Part shown: in pieces, positions 50,425-60,514 of the stretch | Position numbering within the stretch: the stretch's first letter is position 1 | Layout of the letters: each line of letters opens with the position of its first letter | Assembly: GCF_002127325.2 (NCBI RefSeq) | Contig: NC_035437.2 | Location: forward strand, 167,878,265-167,942,264 | DNA from: Helianthus annuus | Lineage: Eukaryota; Streptophyta; Magnoliopsida; Asterales; Asteraceae | Reading direction: 5' to 3' | DNA length: 64,000 nucleotides | Position numbers and translations under genes: made by a program | Notes under the pieces: generated by a model | The model's input: the letters and a program-made list of their open reading frames with translations, nothing else | Databases searched by the model: none | Told to the model about the DNA's origin: nothing

Positions 50425-50766
50425 TAACAGCCATCAGATTGTTGTGCAGCGGAAATATCATATTGGTTTGGTTCCATGATAACAAAACAGATCGATAACG
50501 AATCGATAATGGTAGATTTGAATGGACAATTTTGGCGGTTAATTGTCTTGGTACCGAGAATAGTTCCCGGTAACAAATATATATACTTACAGACCAGAAA
50601 CGGTTATGTGTTCGGTTGAGTTTTATGGCGGGAATAACCGTCATTTGAACGGTGGTCAACCAAACAACATACTGGTTCATTATTCGAGTTATATAGTTAA
50701 ATATACATTCGTAATCACATAAATGCTACACATAAATTAAGAATTATGTTTATCATAAGTCTAATA
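50425..50766 (-). repeat. LTR of ARID-bearing element (3' LTR)
   Basis: 342 bp; about ten scattered differences from 52223-52564. The stop codon of the ARID frame (50763-50761) lies inside it. Confidence 0.88.
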
Positions 50767-51579
50767 CTCTTCCCTAAACATGATTCTGTTTACGAGAGTA
50801 TTTAAGAACGCTCTCATTAGCTTCATCCATGGCTGCCCTTGCTCTGTTGAAATCGAAAGTTCTTCTGAACTGTCTCCTTTTGATCTCATTCCATCCATCA
50901 TCAGTGAAAAATGCAAGTGCTCCTTTGGACTCCCAGCAACCTCTTGACTGTCATCTTTACCTTCATCTTGTTTGACATCTCCCCCTTCACTTCTGCTGCT
51001 CCTCGGATCCATCTTACTAACTAGCACTTCTTTCTCATATGTCACCTCTTTCTCACATGCCTTCGATTGAATGATCTTGAATTTATAGTAATAGACGAGG
51101 ACATCCAAGTACATTGCATACATGAGACGCATTAATTCACCATCACTGTACTCGAATCCCATATCTTTGGCCACCTTAGGCCACAGATTATTCTCAGTCA
51201 CTCTTCTATGTCCTCCTTCCTTCTCTATTTCTAAATACAGATCCAAGAGACTCACTTTCCGATTGTTTGAGGCATAAGCCAGAATTGGCCTTGTTGTTAC
51301 CCCCAATTTCTTTGTTATAAACCATTCCACCATCTCTTCAAACTTTGTTTGAAGGATGAATTTATACTTTACGATATACTCATCATCGTCCATCATGTCA
51401 AGTAGAGCCTTGCAATCCAAAAATTCATTGAACTTCATTGTTTGAAGTATCATCACGTTCCAATCCGGTTCGTTGGATGATGTTTCAAGTTTTTCGAAAT
51501 AATTGTTCAAGTAATTTGTTTTGAATACCATAAATTCTGTTTCTTTATCCATCATCTTCTGCTTTTCTTTAACACCCAT
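50761..51579 (-). CDS. ARID-domain protein of the compact LTR element
   Basis: 272 codons from ATG at 51579 to TAG. A helical, acidic N-terminal region (KETEFMVFKTNYLNNYF, LDMMDDDEYIVKYKF) is followed at about residues 108-168 by an ARID/BRIGHT fold: VSLLDLYLEIEKEGGHRRVT, NNLWPKVAKDMGFEYSDG and LMYAMYLDVLVYYYKF. The pattern L..LY..V...GG...V.....W..VA..LG is characteristic of ARID, a helix-turn-helix DNA-binding domain of chromatin factors. The C-terminus is Ser/Glu-rich. The frame is continuous with the upstream CCHC frame except for one TGA (51600-51598), so the two may once have been one protein. Similar ARID/CCHC proteins are, to my knowledge, numerous in Asteraceae. The role in the element is unknown. 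Confidence 0.75.
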   Translation of the reverse strand: MGVKEKQKMMDKETEFMVFKTNYLNNYFEKLETSSNEPDWNVMILQTMKFNEFLDCKALLDMMDDDEYIVKYKFILQTKFEEMVEWFITKKLGVTTRPILAYASNNRKVSLLDLYLEIEKEGGHRRVTENNLWPKVAKDMGFEYSDGELMRLMYAMYLDVLVYYYKFKIIQSKACEKEVTYEKEVLVSKMDPRSSRSEGGDVKQDEGKDDSQEVAGSPKEHLHFSLMMDGMRSKGDSSEELSISTEQGQPWMKLMRAFLNTLVNRIMFREEY

Positions 51580-51597
51580 TTCCTCTTCTTTCGTTAA

Positions 51598-52275
51598 TCA
51601 AGATTTTGCACTTATACTATTGTTCAGGGGAACACTAAAGGTAGGAAATAGTTTACACTTGTCCCCGGTGAATTTAGTAAAACCCTGTGTAATTAACTGA
51701 TCATAACTTAGGACATTCCTATCTATGTCTTGTGTATAAAATACACTTTGAACACGAATTTTTTCGACCCCTGAAACAATATCCACAACTTTGATACCCC
51801 TTATAAAGTAACACTGATTTTCACCCGTGTTTGTCTCTACACCATTCATACACTTAATGCGCTTAAACATGTTTAGATTTCCAGAGAAATGATGTTTTAG
51901 AGTTTTACTAACATACCACATTTCCGACCAAAAACCTCCGTCGGTTCCGGCCACTAGAAATTCTTGTTTCTGACTGCTTCTGAGATCTTCATCCTCGTCG
52001 TACTGTTGTTGCACATCGGTGTTAATAGCGAGACGTATTAGTTGGGATTCTTCGTCATATTCTTTCTTCTTACAGCTTGAAACTTGATGGCCTGGGTTGT
52101 TACAATAGTAACAACGCTTCATCAGCCATTTTCTTTCCCTTCTTTCGTCTGCACAGTGTTGACACGGAAGTGTTGTAGATGTTGCCCTAAGATCAGAATA
52201 ACCTGGCGCTCTGATACCACTATGATAGCCATCAGATTGTTGTGCAGCGGAAATATCATATTGGTTTGGTTCCAT
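51598..52275 (-). CDS. CCHC zinc-knuckle / retropepsin-like part of the compact LTR element
   Basis: From ATG at 52275 (MEPNQYDISAAQQSDG) to TGA at 51598. The start lies inside the right LTR and the frame runs through the primer-binding site (SGIRAPGY is its translation). Then come a zinc knuckle CYYCNNPGHQVSSC preceded by CQHCADERRER, an acidic linker, and WYVSKTLKHHFSGNLNMF ... FYTQDIDRNVLSYDQLITQG. That last part resembles the copia protease/pre-integrase segment (D..ATSH..., NLLS..QL) but lacks the catalytic D-(S/T)-G. So it may bind nucleic acid as a Gag-like protein, with no proteolytic role. The first 17 codons depend on the LTR, so the start is tentative. Confidence 0.7.
   Translation of the reverse strand: MEPNQYDISAAQQSDGYHSGIRAPGYSDLRATSTTLPCQHCADERRERKWLMKRCYYCNNPGHQVSSCKKKEYDEESQLIRLAINTDVQQQYDEDEDLRSSQKQEFLVAGTDGGFWSEMWYVSKTLKHHFSGNLNMFKRIKCMNGVETNTGENQCYFIRGIKVVDIVSGVEKIRVQSVFYTQDIDRNVLSYDQLITQGFTKFTGDKCKLFPTFSVPLNNSISAKS
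52208..52219 (-). promoter_or_regulatory. primer-binding site, initiator Met tRNA type
   Basis: Minus strand TGGTATCAGAGC, three bases from the LTR boundary at 52223. Confidence 0.87.
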
Positions 52276-52564
52276 GATAACAAAACAGATCGATAACGAA
52301 TCGATAATGGTAGATTTGAATGGACAATTTTGGCGGTTAATTGTCTTGGTACCGAGAATAGTTCCCGGTAACAAATATATATACTTACAGACCAGAAACG
52401 GTTATGTGTTCGGTTGAGTTTTATGGCGGGAATAACCGTCATCTGAATGGTGGTCAACCAAACAACATACCGGTTCATTATTCGAGTTATACAGTTACAT
52501 ATACATTCGTAATCACATAAATGCTACACATAAATTAAGAATTATGTTTATCATAAGTTTAATA
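52223..52564 (-). repeat. LTR of ARID-bearing element (5' LTR)
   Basis: 342 bp, same length as its partner. Confidence 0.88.
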
Positions 52565-52569
52565 GTTGC

Positions 52570-53100
52570 AACATGTTCTTTTTCATCTATGTTTCAATAT
52601 AATCCGTGCTTGTATAATTTTTATGTAATTAGGTGTAATACAGTATTAACAATATTTTTTGTTCATATGTTGGCACAACGTTTGTATCACTTTGGTGGCA
52701 CAATGATAGATAGAGTCTAGCCTCCTTGCAGAGGTGTCAGGCTCTATCCTGAGCCCACCCGGGTTTTCGTCTCATCGTGTGTTACGCCAGAGAGTTATGC
52801 TCTTGTGGTGGCACAACGACTGTAAAGTGGCAGCTGACGGTATGGTATCTTGGGGGAACGCCCATGCCAAACTCTAAAGCCAGTGGGAGCCCATTTAAGA
52901 CAACATAGTCTGACTAAAGTGGGACAACGAAGCTCTTCAATCTGGGAAGTGTTGTAGCCTAATACAAGAAATTCGCCGTTATTGAAAAAAAATCTTTCTG
53001 TTTTCGGCCTCTCTAGATTCATGTTTAAAGCTGGTAACATATGTTTTCCAAGAATCTAAAATCGGTGTGTATTAGATTTTTTTTTTTTTTTTTTTTTGCA
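52570..53100. other. intergenic with a retroposon-like segment
   Basis: The stretch about 52680-53005 ends in GCCGTTATTG and an A-tract, like the 3' end of the SINE at 53118 (GCCGTTA then As), and holds ggtggcaca(a)cg repeats. I could not place box A/B or a TSD, so it may be a second SINE family or a decayed copy. Confidence 0.4.
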
Positions 53101-53117
53101 ACAAATGAGAAGGGTAA

Positions 53118-53349
53118 CCCATGGCATTATAGCCTAGTGGTATCTTGGTGGTGGGATAAGACTTATGACCATTTGGTCATGGGTTCGATTCCCACAAAGA
53201 GGGTTTTTCCCAGATTTATTGGGTTTCCTCCTGAATTGGTGTATAGGCATTATTGCCTAGTGGAGATGGATATGATCAGGTGGTTCTGCTGGTGGCACGA
53301 TGATACTCCAGTGGTCTGTCAGTGATCCAAATTTGCCGTTAAAAAAAAA
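53118..53349 (+). mobile_element. tRNA-derived SINE, 232 bp
   Basis: Box A region (TAGCCTAGTGGTATC), box B GGTTCGATTCC at 53182-53192, a 3' end TTGCCGTTA plus an A-tail, and a 17-bp TSD acaaatgagaagggtaa (53101-53117 and 53350-53366). A long T run (53079-53097) precedes the insertion. Confidence 0.9.
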
Positions 53350-53366
53350 ACAAATGAGAAGGGTAA

Positions 53367-54495
53367 ACGACAAACAAGAGTGGAGCCCTAGGCAAGCCGA
53401 CGTTGACACGCACGTGTACGATGTGGCCAGCCAAGGAACAGACAATCTCAGCATCATATTGTCCTTCCACCAATCACAGCTAGACAACATTTTCGATAAT
53501 ACCACTCTGGTTTTACAATACCACCCAATCTAGTGGCAATACCACCATACTGGTTTAAGTCATCTCAACCCCTTTCTCCTTTTTTGTACACATACCCTTC
53601 CTGGGTTATCATTTTTTTTCCTTAAAAAACCTATACTTGTTGCTCTATAAATATATAAAATATTTCTATATTTATTAAAGAATAATAATATGTATACTAG
53701 CATGTTAAACAATTACCGAAACATAAAATAAGAGTTCTGTATCACATATGAATTTTACAAGTTAAAAGTTAATTATTTCAAAAGAAAATTCATATCATCT
53801 AAGAAAGATATGTTTCATTTTTTTTATTTAGAACATCAAACTCACACACTCACATAGAGATGAGCATGGTATCCGTTTGGTATCAAAAAAACAGAAAAAG
53901 TAGGTACCTGTACTGAATATACCGGTACAATACCGGTATTTACCAGTGTTTCACATAGGGATGAGGGGACATTGTTTACTTTCTATACTTTTTTTAATAA
54001 AGGTATAAAAAAATATTATTTAACTAAAAAGAACATAAAAATATAGTTGTTTTTAATGTAATTGCAGGGTAGCAATGATGAAAGAGATGTAAATGCTCTA
54101 AAATCGGTCGAAAAGAGTGTCTCCATCTCTTGCTAGCATGATTTTGAACCCAATAAGTAACGAGTAAATGATACTTAACGAGTGTGAAACTCTACATTAA
54201 ATGAGATTACGAAATCACGACCTATACCTGATGTCGGTCTTTTAAGACCGCAAAACATAATTACCACTAGAAGATAGAATTAAAGTCAAATTTGCAATAT
54301 ATTCGTACATACACACCCAAATTAATATGTGGAGTAGAATTGTTAAAAATAGAAAGGGGGTACATTTACGTGTAACATTATAGCAAGTGATAATAATATT
54401 CCCAAATTAGGTGATATAATAATATATTCTTCCACCACCACCACCAGCAACAGAAGCATCATAAACAACTGGTGGTTGTTACCGGCGGTTACACC
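53367..54495 (+). promoter_or_regulatory. upstream region of MADS-box gene
   Basis: No gene. AT-rich. The last 60 bp before the ATG hold a CCACCACCACCACCAGCAACAG-like purine/pyrimidine leader that looks like 5' UTR. The piece at about 53870-53990 carries ggtatc/taccgg motifs of a repeat seen also near 50170. Confidence 0.55.
54402..54411 (+). promoter_or_regulatory. CArG box, candidate MADS-protein binding site
   Basis: CCAAATTAGG is a perfect CC(A/T)6GG match, 84 bp before the MADS start codon. CArG boxes bind MADS dimers, so auto- or cross-regulation is possible; function is inferred. Confidence 0.6.
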
Positions 54496-54680
54496 ATGGG
54501 GAGAGGTAAGGTGACGTTGAAGAGAATCGAAAACAAAATCAATCGACAGGTAACCTTCTCGAAACGGAGGTCTGGATTGTTGAAGAAAGCTCACGAGATC
54601 TCCGTACTGTGTGACGTTGATGTCGCTCTCATCGTCTTCTCCACCAAAGGAAAGCTTTCTGAATACGCTACTAATGCTTC
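54496..54680 (+). CDS. AP1/FUL-clade MADS-box transcription factor, exon 1
   Basis: ATG at 54496 starts [18 protein letters not shown]; the exon also holds [31 protein letters not shown] and KGKLSEYAT, then a GT donor at 54681. The exon is exactly 185 bp, the usual first-exon length of MIKC MADS genes, ending after the MADS domain and start of the I region. [16 protein letters not shown] and STKGKL.EYAT fit the SQUAMOSA (AP1/FUL) clade of floral-meristem and flowering regulators. An upstream in-frame ATG at 54472 (MVVTGGYT) adds eight residues and is unlikely. The exon expected next (encoding CME.ILERYERY) is not found up to 64000, so the gene either has a first intron over 9.3 kb or is truncated. 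AP1 versus FUL cannot be decided from exon 1. Confidence 0.88.
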
Positions 54681-56104
54681 GTACGATTTCTCTCTCTTTT
54701 TCTCCCTAATTTTGCCCTAATTTCTGCTCGCTTTTGTTCGTAATTACTACATCTTACGATATGTAGACAGTAGTAGACCTAAATCACTGTTATCTTCATG
54801 ACTTCATGTTTGTTCATAACTCGATCTAAACGATTTAGGTTAACCTAACTGATTTGTTTATCGATCGTGTGTTCGATTTCTATATGATGACTGTTTATAT
54901 GGATTTGCAGTTATTTTATGCTGTAGAAACTGTAAACATAGGTTGTTCGAGTGAGGATTTAGGGTTTATGGATTATAGTTAGGTTATGATTTATGAATCC
55001 GTACACAGTGCGAGTAAACGAATTATCGATTATGTTTTTCGGTTTCGGTTTTGGTTTGATGATATCTGGATTCAAATTTTGCATCTACTCCATCTTTTTA
55101 AATTTAAACACAGTGATTTAATTTAATTTCTTCCTTTTGTTAAACATATTTCTGATGATGATATGTTTGACTATAAAAGGAAATGAAATATTTTTGGTTT
55201 TTGAACTTGTCACATGTGATAATAAACCTTATTGATGATATGAAGCTGAGAATTGTTGTTTAATTATTCAAAAACAATGAATTAACCAGCTTTTTTCTGT
55301 CATAGTACATAAGTTTAATTCAACTTTGAGAAAGCTATATATATGTTTTAACTTATAGTACTTGCTTGCTATGCTCATACAGTACCAGGCATGCTATATA
55401 TGTTTATATATATTCATACTATAAATATATTACTTTGATTTTACAAAATTTACTCTAAATATGAAATGTAAAATTCAAAAGAGAGACCATGTTTTTATTT
55501 TAATATATTTAGATTAGATTAGTTCTGTCACTGATTTCTTCTTTTAAATTGTATAATATTTGTCTATATTTTTATTAATGTATATACTGTCTCTACAGTT
55601 AAAGTGTTAGATATAAACTGTTTTCTTTGTATTTAGCATATTACTAGTTGTTAATTGTTAATAGTGTGCATTCTTTAGGGTCTTTCAACACTTCAAAGCA
55701 TCTTAAAACTGCATGCTCATGAATTATTATATGAATAGATATTATGAGAACAGGAGTGTATATAACTCGATCAGTTCGGTATATGAGACTGCGCGAACTA
55801 ACTATTTGTTCAACGTCTTTGACACGAATAGTCATCGATTATTCGAAACGGAAGATCAAATTTATAGTGATTGGAATGATAGAATAAACCGGTTTTGCTA
55901 ACTTTCTTCATACTGTATACTTTACGGAAAGTCATGGCCTAGGTTTATTGACTAAAATGCCGAAGACAAATATTTTTCTCATGTTGACAACTCACTAGAA
56001 GTAATTTTCTCATCCGACATGTTTTCGTTAGTTCTAGATTGCTGGTAAGAGAAGAAAACAAAGAGCAAATAGAAATATGAAAAAAGGGTTTAAAAATTAT
56101 AATC
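54681..56104 (+). other. MADS gene intron 1, first part
   Basis: AT-rich sequence with no frame or repeat that I can support. First introns of AP1/FUL genes often carry regulatory elements (family knowledge); none is evident by eye. Confidence 0.55.
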
Positions 56105-56107
56105 TAA

Positions 56108-56331
56108 GGGGGTGTTTGGTGTTGCGTTTTCAAAATAAATTATGCGCTTTCAAAATAGATTTTTGTGTTTTCTAAACTGCGTTTTGAAAAAGCATGTAGG
56201 TACATGCTTCTTCAAAACTGCGTTTTGGAGGCAGATAATCACTTTTTCTTTCAAACACTTTTTTAGATTATTTATGTTTTACAAACGGAATAATCAAATA
56301 ATCACTTCAAAATGTAATCCCAAACACCCTC
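56108..56331. mobile_element. Tourist-like (PIF/Harbinger) MITE, 224 bp
   Basis: Ends GGGGGTGTTTGG and (reverse complement) GAGGGTGTTTGG, with TSD taa (56105-56107, 56332-56334). Confidence 0.8.
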
Positions 56332-56633
56332 TAAAAGGTTTTGTAGAATACAAATTTTACATTTTCTATAAATGCTTAAATTCTTAAAACTCGTAAGGCA
56401 TTAAATTAAAATAACTAGCACTAAGTATGAGGTAAGACATAACACTATAACGTACGTAAATTAAATAAAGATGCTCACCTTATTTTACGAGAAGCATACA
56501 AGATTGTTTATACAAATCACATAATTATTATAAAATGTTACAATACGTATTACATAAACATAAATCAAAGAATTTAAACCATTATCTACAAATCTAAGAA
56601 TTGAACAAGCAAGATACTCTCCTTTGATAAAAC

Positions 56634-56919
56634 TAGGGCTGTAAACGAGTCGAGCCGAGTCGAGCCAGGGTGGGGTCGAGCTCAAGCTCGAAACTAATTC
56701 AGGCGGTTAAATTTGGCTTGAGCTTTACGTCGGAGTTAAACGAGCCTAAGAACGAGCCAACGAGCCGAGCCATGGGCCGAGCCGAGCTTAGCTCGAGCTG
56801 GGCTTGGTTACAAAATGAGCCAACTTGGTTCACGTCATCTCAAATTGAGTTTTTTTAGCTAGTTTTTTTCGAGCTTCTTTCGAGCGAGCTACGAGTCGTG
56901 AGCTTTATGAACAGCCCTA
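56634..56919. mobile_element. hAT-like MITE, 286 bp
   Basis: Ends TAGGGCTGTAAACGAG and TATGAACAGCCCTA; perfect 8-bp TSD gataaaac (56626-56633, 56920-56927). The interior is rich in cgagc/gctcg repeats. Confidence 0.88.
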
Positions 56920-56927
56920 GATAAAAC

Positions 56928-57458
56928 AACCACAGCATCAATTACACTCTGAGAGACGAGTTCGGTAGTCTTAGATAGCACCGAATCATTCTGTGTTTAA
57001 TCTCTTAAGTAAATAATAGTAATAATAATAGTAATAGTAGTAGGTAGGCATAAATTTACATAGGGGCATTGCCTCTAGAGGAGCTTGTAATCGGCTCCTC
57101 TCGATCCATACTCGATCAGTTCGGAGTTAGTCCCCAACCGAGGTGTTGCAATCTTGGAATTCATGATCATGTCAACGATTAGGTCCTTTCCAAAAAAAAT
57201 CAGACTCCACAACTCAACACTTCTGTTCCTATGTGATGCATGTATTGTAAATTCCAAAGCTTCGAATAATCATTTCTACCAACAACAAGAAGAAAATCTT
57301 TTAGATACTAAACATCCAACGGAAACGGTTTTGTTTAATTTATCTTAACTTGGGCTATCCCCTTTCCCTCATTGTTAATTTTTTTTATCTTTGGCTTTGC
57401 GCCTTTTGTGATTCTTATTTTTCTTTCGGCTTTTGCCATTACTAATATCCATTGTTCT
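56928..57458. other. intron sequence with an unrecognised coding-like fragment
   Basis: No firm gene. On the minus strand 57257-57075 reads 60 codons ending IATPRLGTNSELIEYGSRG then ADYKLL and a stop. The tail looks like real protein (no low complexity) but I do not recognise it. Possibly a gene fragment. Confidence 0.35.
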
Positions 57459-57915
57459 TAGGGGTGCAAACGAGCCGAGCGGCTCGCGTGTTACTCAAGA
57501 TCGGCTCGAGAAAAAGCTCGAAACGAGCCAAGCCTTATCGAGCCCGAGCCGAGCTTGAGCCTAAAATAAAGCTCGTTTATTTATCGAGCCCGAACTCGAG
57601 CCTCGCATGTGAAGCTCGTTAGGCTCGGCGAGCCTTAGTGTAAACGAGCCAAGTCGACCCGAGCTTATTTAAACTTGTTTACAAGCTGACCTTGAACCTA
57701 AAAATAAGCTTATTTAGTAAACGAGCCCGAGCCCGAGCTTCACTTATCAAGCTCGTGAGCCTAAAAAAGTCTATAATTTATATTATTTTTATTTAATATA
57801 TTAATTAATATATTAATTAATAGATAATAAACGAGCCGAGCCCGAGCCGAGCTCTAGCTCTCATAAGTTAATCGAACTCGAAGCTCGGGCTCGGCTCAGC
57901 TCGTTTTCACCTCTA
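57459..57915. mobile_element. hAT-like MITE, 457 bp
   Basis: Ends TAGGGGTGCAAACGAGCC and GCTCGTTTTCACCTCTA; 8-bp TSD attgttct / gttgttct (7 of 8). Dense gagcc/ggctc repeats inside. Confidence 0.83.
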
Positions 57916-57923
57916 GTTGTTCT

Positions 57924-59231
57924 TCTTTCAGGGAAATAAACTTTCACGTAACATGGTTTTTCTTGGTTTTTTTTTTTAGTGATCTACTCCTCGACTCATA
58001 AATATTTTCAATTATGATTTTCACGTATAAATGTCGTTGCTTTTAATAAATAATTGTAATACATATTGACAAACATTTAGTGATAAATTCTTCATTTATT
58101 ATCATCAAAGTCCCCAACTTACATATAAATGCTTGCGATCTCATCACCAGGATTCACGGATCGTATTGAAATTCCTGTTGCTTCATCACTAACAACGCTG
58201 TCTTTTTTAAATGTGTGAAAGAGAGTTTTCATCTCATTCTTTATTTGATGTCCATCAACAACAACCTTCGACATGTTCTTTGATATACTTTTCGACTCCT
58301 TCATCTTCATCACTTTGAGTTCTTTTTAAACATAGTTTACTCAATCGACCCTTTTATAGATCTTCTATAAGATATCCCACATCCATTTTAATCATGTGGC
58401 CCTGTCAATGTCTATTAAGCATGAATCATCAAACCACAAATATATTGATTCTAGAGGTTGATCCTTTTACTTAATTCTAGAGGCATGTGTATCTATTGTG
58501 TCTTCATCGCTAATATATCATGGAATGTATAATCTAATATATCAAGCTACTTTTATAATACAATAAGCTTCCTTTTACAAGAGAATGTTAAATTTAACAA
58601 GTATCTCAAAACCTCAAAATTCAAAAACGTTTCATTAAAAAACGTCTGCGATCGAACTCTTCTTGGTGCAGACTTGGCCCAGTCACTTTTAAGATCTTCT
58701 AAGGTCTGCAGAGGGTTAAACACCATCACCCACCACCACCACCGTCCACCACCCACCACCGTCCACCACCCAGCACCACCACCGTCCACCACCACCAGTT
58801 TATTTTAGAAGTCTACAAACGTTAAAAAACAAACAGTCTTCGTCTTACAGACTGCAGAGATTTGGTCCACCTCTTCTTCTACAGATGTCTGCAGATGTGA
58901 TCCGAAGACTGCAGAGATTTTACCTCTTAAAAAAACAAACTGCACCTAAAACTAAAGAAAAAATTTGAGCAAACCACCAATGGTGTTTGTCATATGATTC
59001 GTCCCATAGAGACATCTCCATCAATTACTTATTAGCTTGTAACTCCAAATGTAGCGAAAGTTATGCTATTTTTTATAAGGTGGATCATTGTTTCGCCAAC
59101 TTGCCTCTGTTTAGTTGGTCTAAATATGAGTCCACTAGCTATTAGATCGATTTGTATCGCCAATTTCTCAAATTCCATATATATCTTGCAATTATAGTAT
59201 GGTTTTCATTCTAGAGCACTATTATCATCTC
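57924..59231. other. intron sequence, no gene recognised
   Basis: A 64-codon minus-strand frame (58313-58119, starting MMKMKESKSISKN) is not recognised and may be chance. The segment 58625-58930 resembles a repeat with ctgcagag / gtctgcagat motifs around a CCACC minisatellite. Confidence 0.4.
58721..58798. repeat. CCACC/CACCGT minisatellite
   Basis: Irregular units of caccaccaccgtccaccac over 78 bp, with strong strand asymmetry (almost no G on the plus strand). Confidence 0.85.
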
Positions 59232-59234
59232 TAA

Positions 59235-59540
59235 GGGTGAAAGGGGTGGTCATCACTCATCAGACTCCATCATACACAACACCCAATCACCATTTGACAC
59301 CTCACTCCATCACATTCCATCACATTTTACTTTATCACACTTGCAATGGTCATTACTCATCGCTCACACTCACCACACCAAATCACAACTTAAAACCTCA
59401 ACACCAAAGTCAAACCCACACACATATTCTCCTATCACATACGCGGTACACATCACGTCTTCAAGCTCCATCATGCGTGATCAAGGGCTTGCGGCGGTGT
59501 TCCATCGGTCATCACTTTCACGTGCCCACCCCGACCACCC
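59235..59540. mobile_element. Tourist-like MITE, 306 bp
   Basis: Left end GGGTGAAAGGGGTGGTCA; the reverse complement of the right end is GGGTGGTCGGGGTGGGCA (13 of 18 match). TSD taa (59232-59234, 59541-59543). The ends resemble those of the Harbinger copies at 24069 and 26413, so it may be a derivative they could have mobilised. Confidence 0.68.
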
Positions 59541-59827
59541 TAATATGGGTGACAAATTTTCACAATCTTGTCTCATACCTTTTTTCGTGACTTTTCAACA
59601 CGTCATTGTTATTCGTTGGACCCCCATTAAAACGATCACCAATCAAAGAGAATCAGTGTGTTTGGTGTCTCCTATCGCCAATTAGACGACTCAAGTGCTT
59701 GCCCATGCCGATGTTTTGTCAGTATATTACCAAGAGCATTAAGCCATTAACATTGGAATCCTCATTCGCAATCCCATAATTTAGCTAAAAGACCACATTT
59801 ATCCTTACAATTTGTTCACCTTTAATA

Positions 59828-59853
59828 CCCCCCCCCCCACACACACACACACA
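59828..59853. repeat. poly(C) and (CA)n microsatellite
   Basis: A run of C followed directly by CA repeats. Confidence 0.9.
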
Positions 59854-60041
59854 TTTGATTCCTCATATCTATTCATATTCAATTAACTAATTTTTTTATT
59901 GATTATTTTTTCTCTTTCTTTAACTCACAACGCCTCATAAAAATTATAGGGAATATATACCGAGTGAATAGTAATTTTGGTATATAGAATAAACTCTTCA
60001 CTCCTTATGTATGTTCCCTGTTTGAGGGAATCAGATGTACA

Positions 60042-60403
60042 CTTGGTTTTATAAAGCGCGAGGCGTACTAAAGTGACGAGTTCTAAAACCGAGGCGTAAA
60101 ACCCAAAAGCGGCGGGCTTTTAGTACCTGAGGCGCACAGTGATTAAGTAATTTTTTATATATCAGGTAGGTTTTTACTCCCTCTATCAAAATATAGATAT
60201 AAATAAGGTTTTCATATGATTTTCCCTACATGTATAAGCCAGAAAACCAAGGGTACAAAACTTTCCTGCACAAAAACGCTTCAAGTACATGAGGTGCCTC
60301 AGGCAAAAAAAAACCCAAAAATCTACGCCATTTAGAAGCTTTTTGTATCTACCTTAGGCGCTATGCAAAAAAACCCTAACTGAGACGCGCCTTTCAAAAC
60401 CAA
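60042..60403. mobile_element. hAT-like MITE, 362 bp
   Basis: Ends CTTGGTTTTATAAAGCGCG and (reverse complement) TTGGTTTTGAAAGGCGCG. Flanking 8-mers gatgtaca / gatgtact match 7 of 8 (60034-60041, 60404-60411). Contains gcgcgaggcg motifs. Confidence 0.68.
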
Positions 60404-60514
60404 GATGTACTACAAAAGCTAATGAAAACCTTCTATTTTTTCTTAATGGGGACAATGGAAGAATTCCAATACAAATATACAATTTTGGAAATTTTGAATG
60501 AAAGTCAATTCTAA

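Larger units (their letters stand above)
50425..52564 (-). mobile_element. compact LTR retrotransposon carrying CCHC/protease-like and ARID coding sequence, 2,140 bp
   Basis: Two 342-bp LTRs (50425-50766, 52223-52564), TSD gttgc (50420-50424, 52565-52569), and a minus-strand primer site TGGTATCAGAGC (52219-52208) three bases inside the right LTR. LTR ends on the minus strand are TATTA...(T)CA, so the usual TG start is TA. The interior has no reverse transcriptase or integrase: only one minus-strand frame, split by one TGA, encoding a zinc knuckle/protease-like part and an ARID domain. A non-autonomous element that must be moved in trans. Confidence 0.88.

Noticed and set aside
50399..50680. 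Separate genes in the two near-identical frames at 50399-50680 and 52122-52478
   Set aside because: They are the two LTRs of the ARID-bearing element read through by chance.
53118..53200. tRNA gene suggested by A and B boxes
   Set aside because: No cloverleaf or anticodon stem closes, and the unit has an A-tail and a 17-bp TSD, so it is a SINE. The same holds for 49658-49791.
58119..58313. 64-codon minus frame as a gene
   Set aside because: Short, unrecognised and without splice or promoter context; may be chance.
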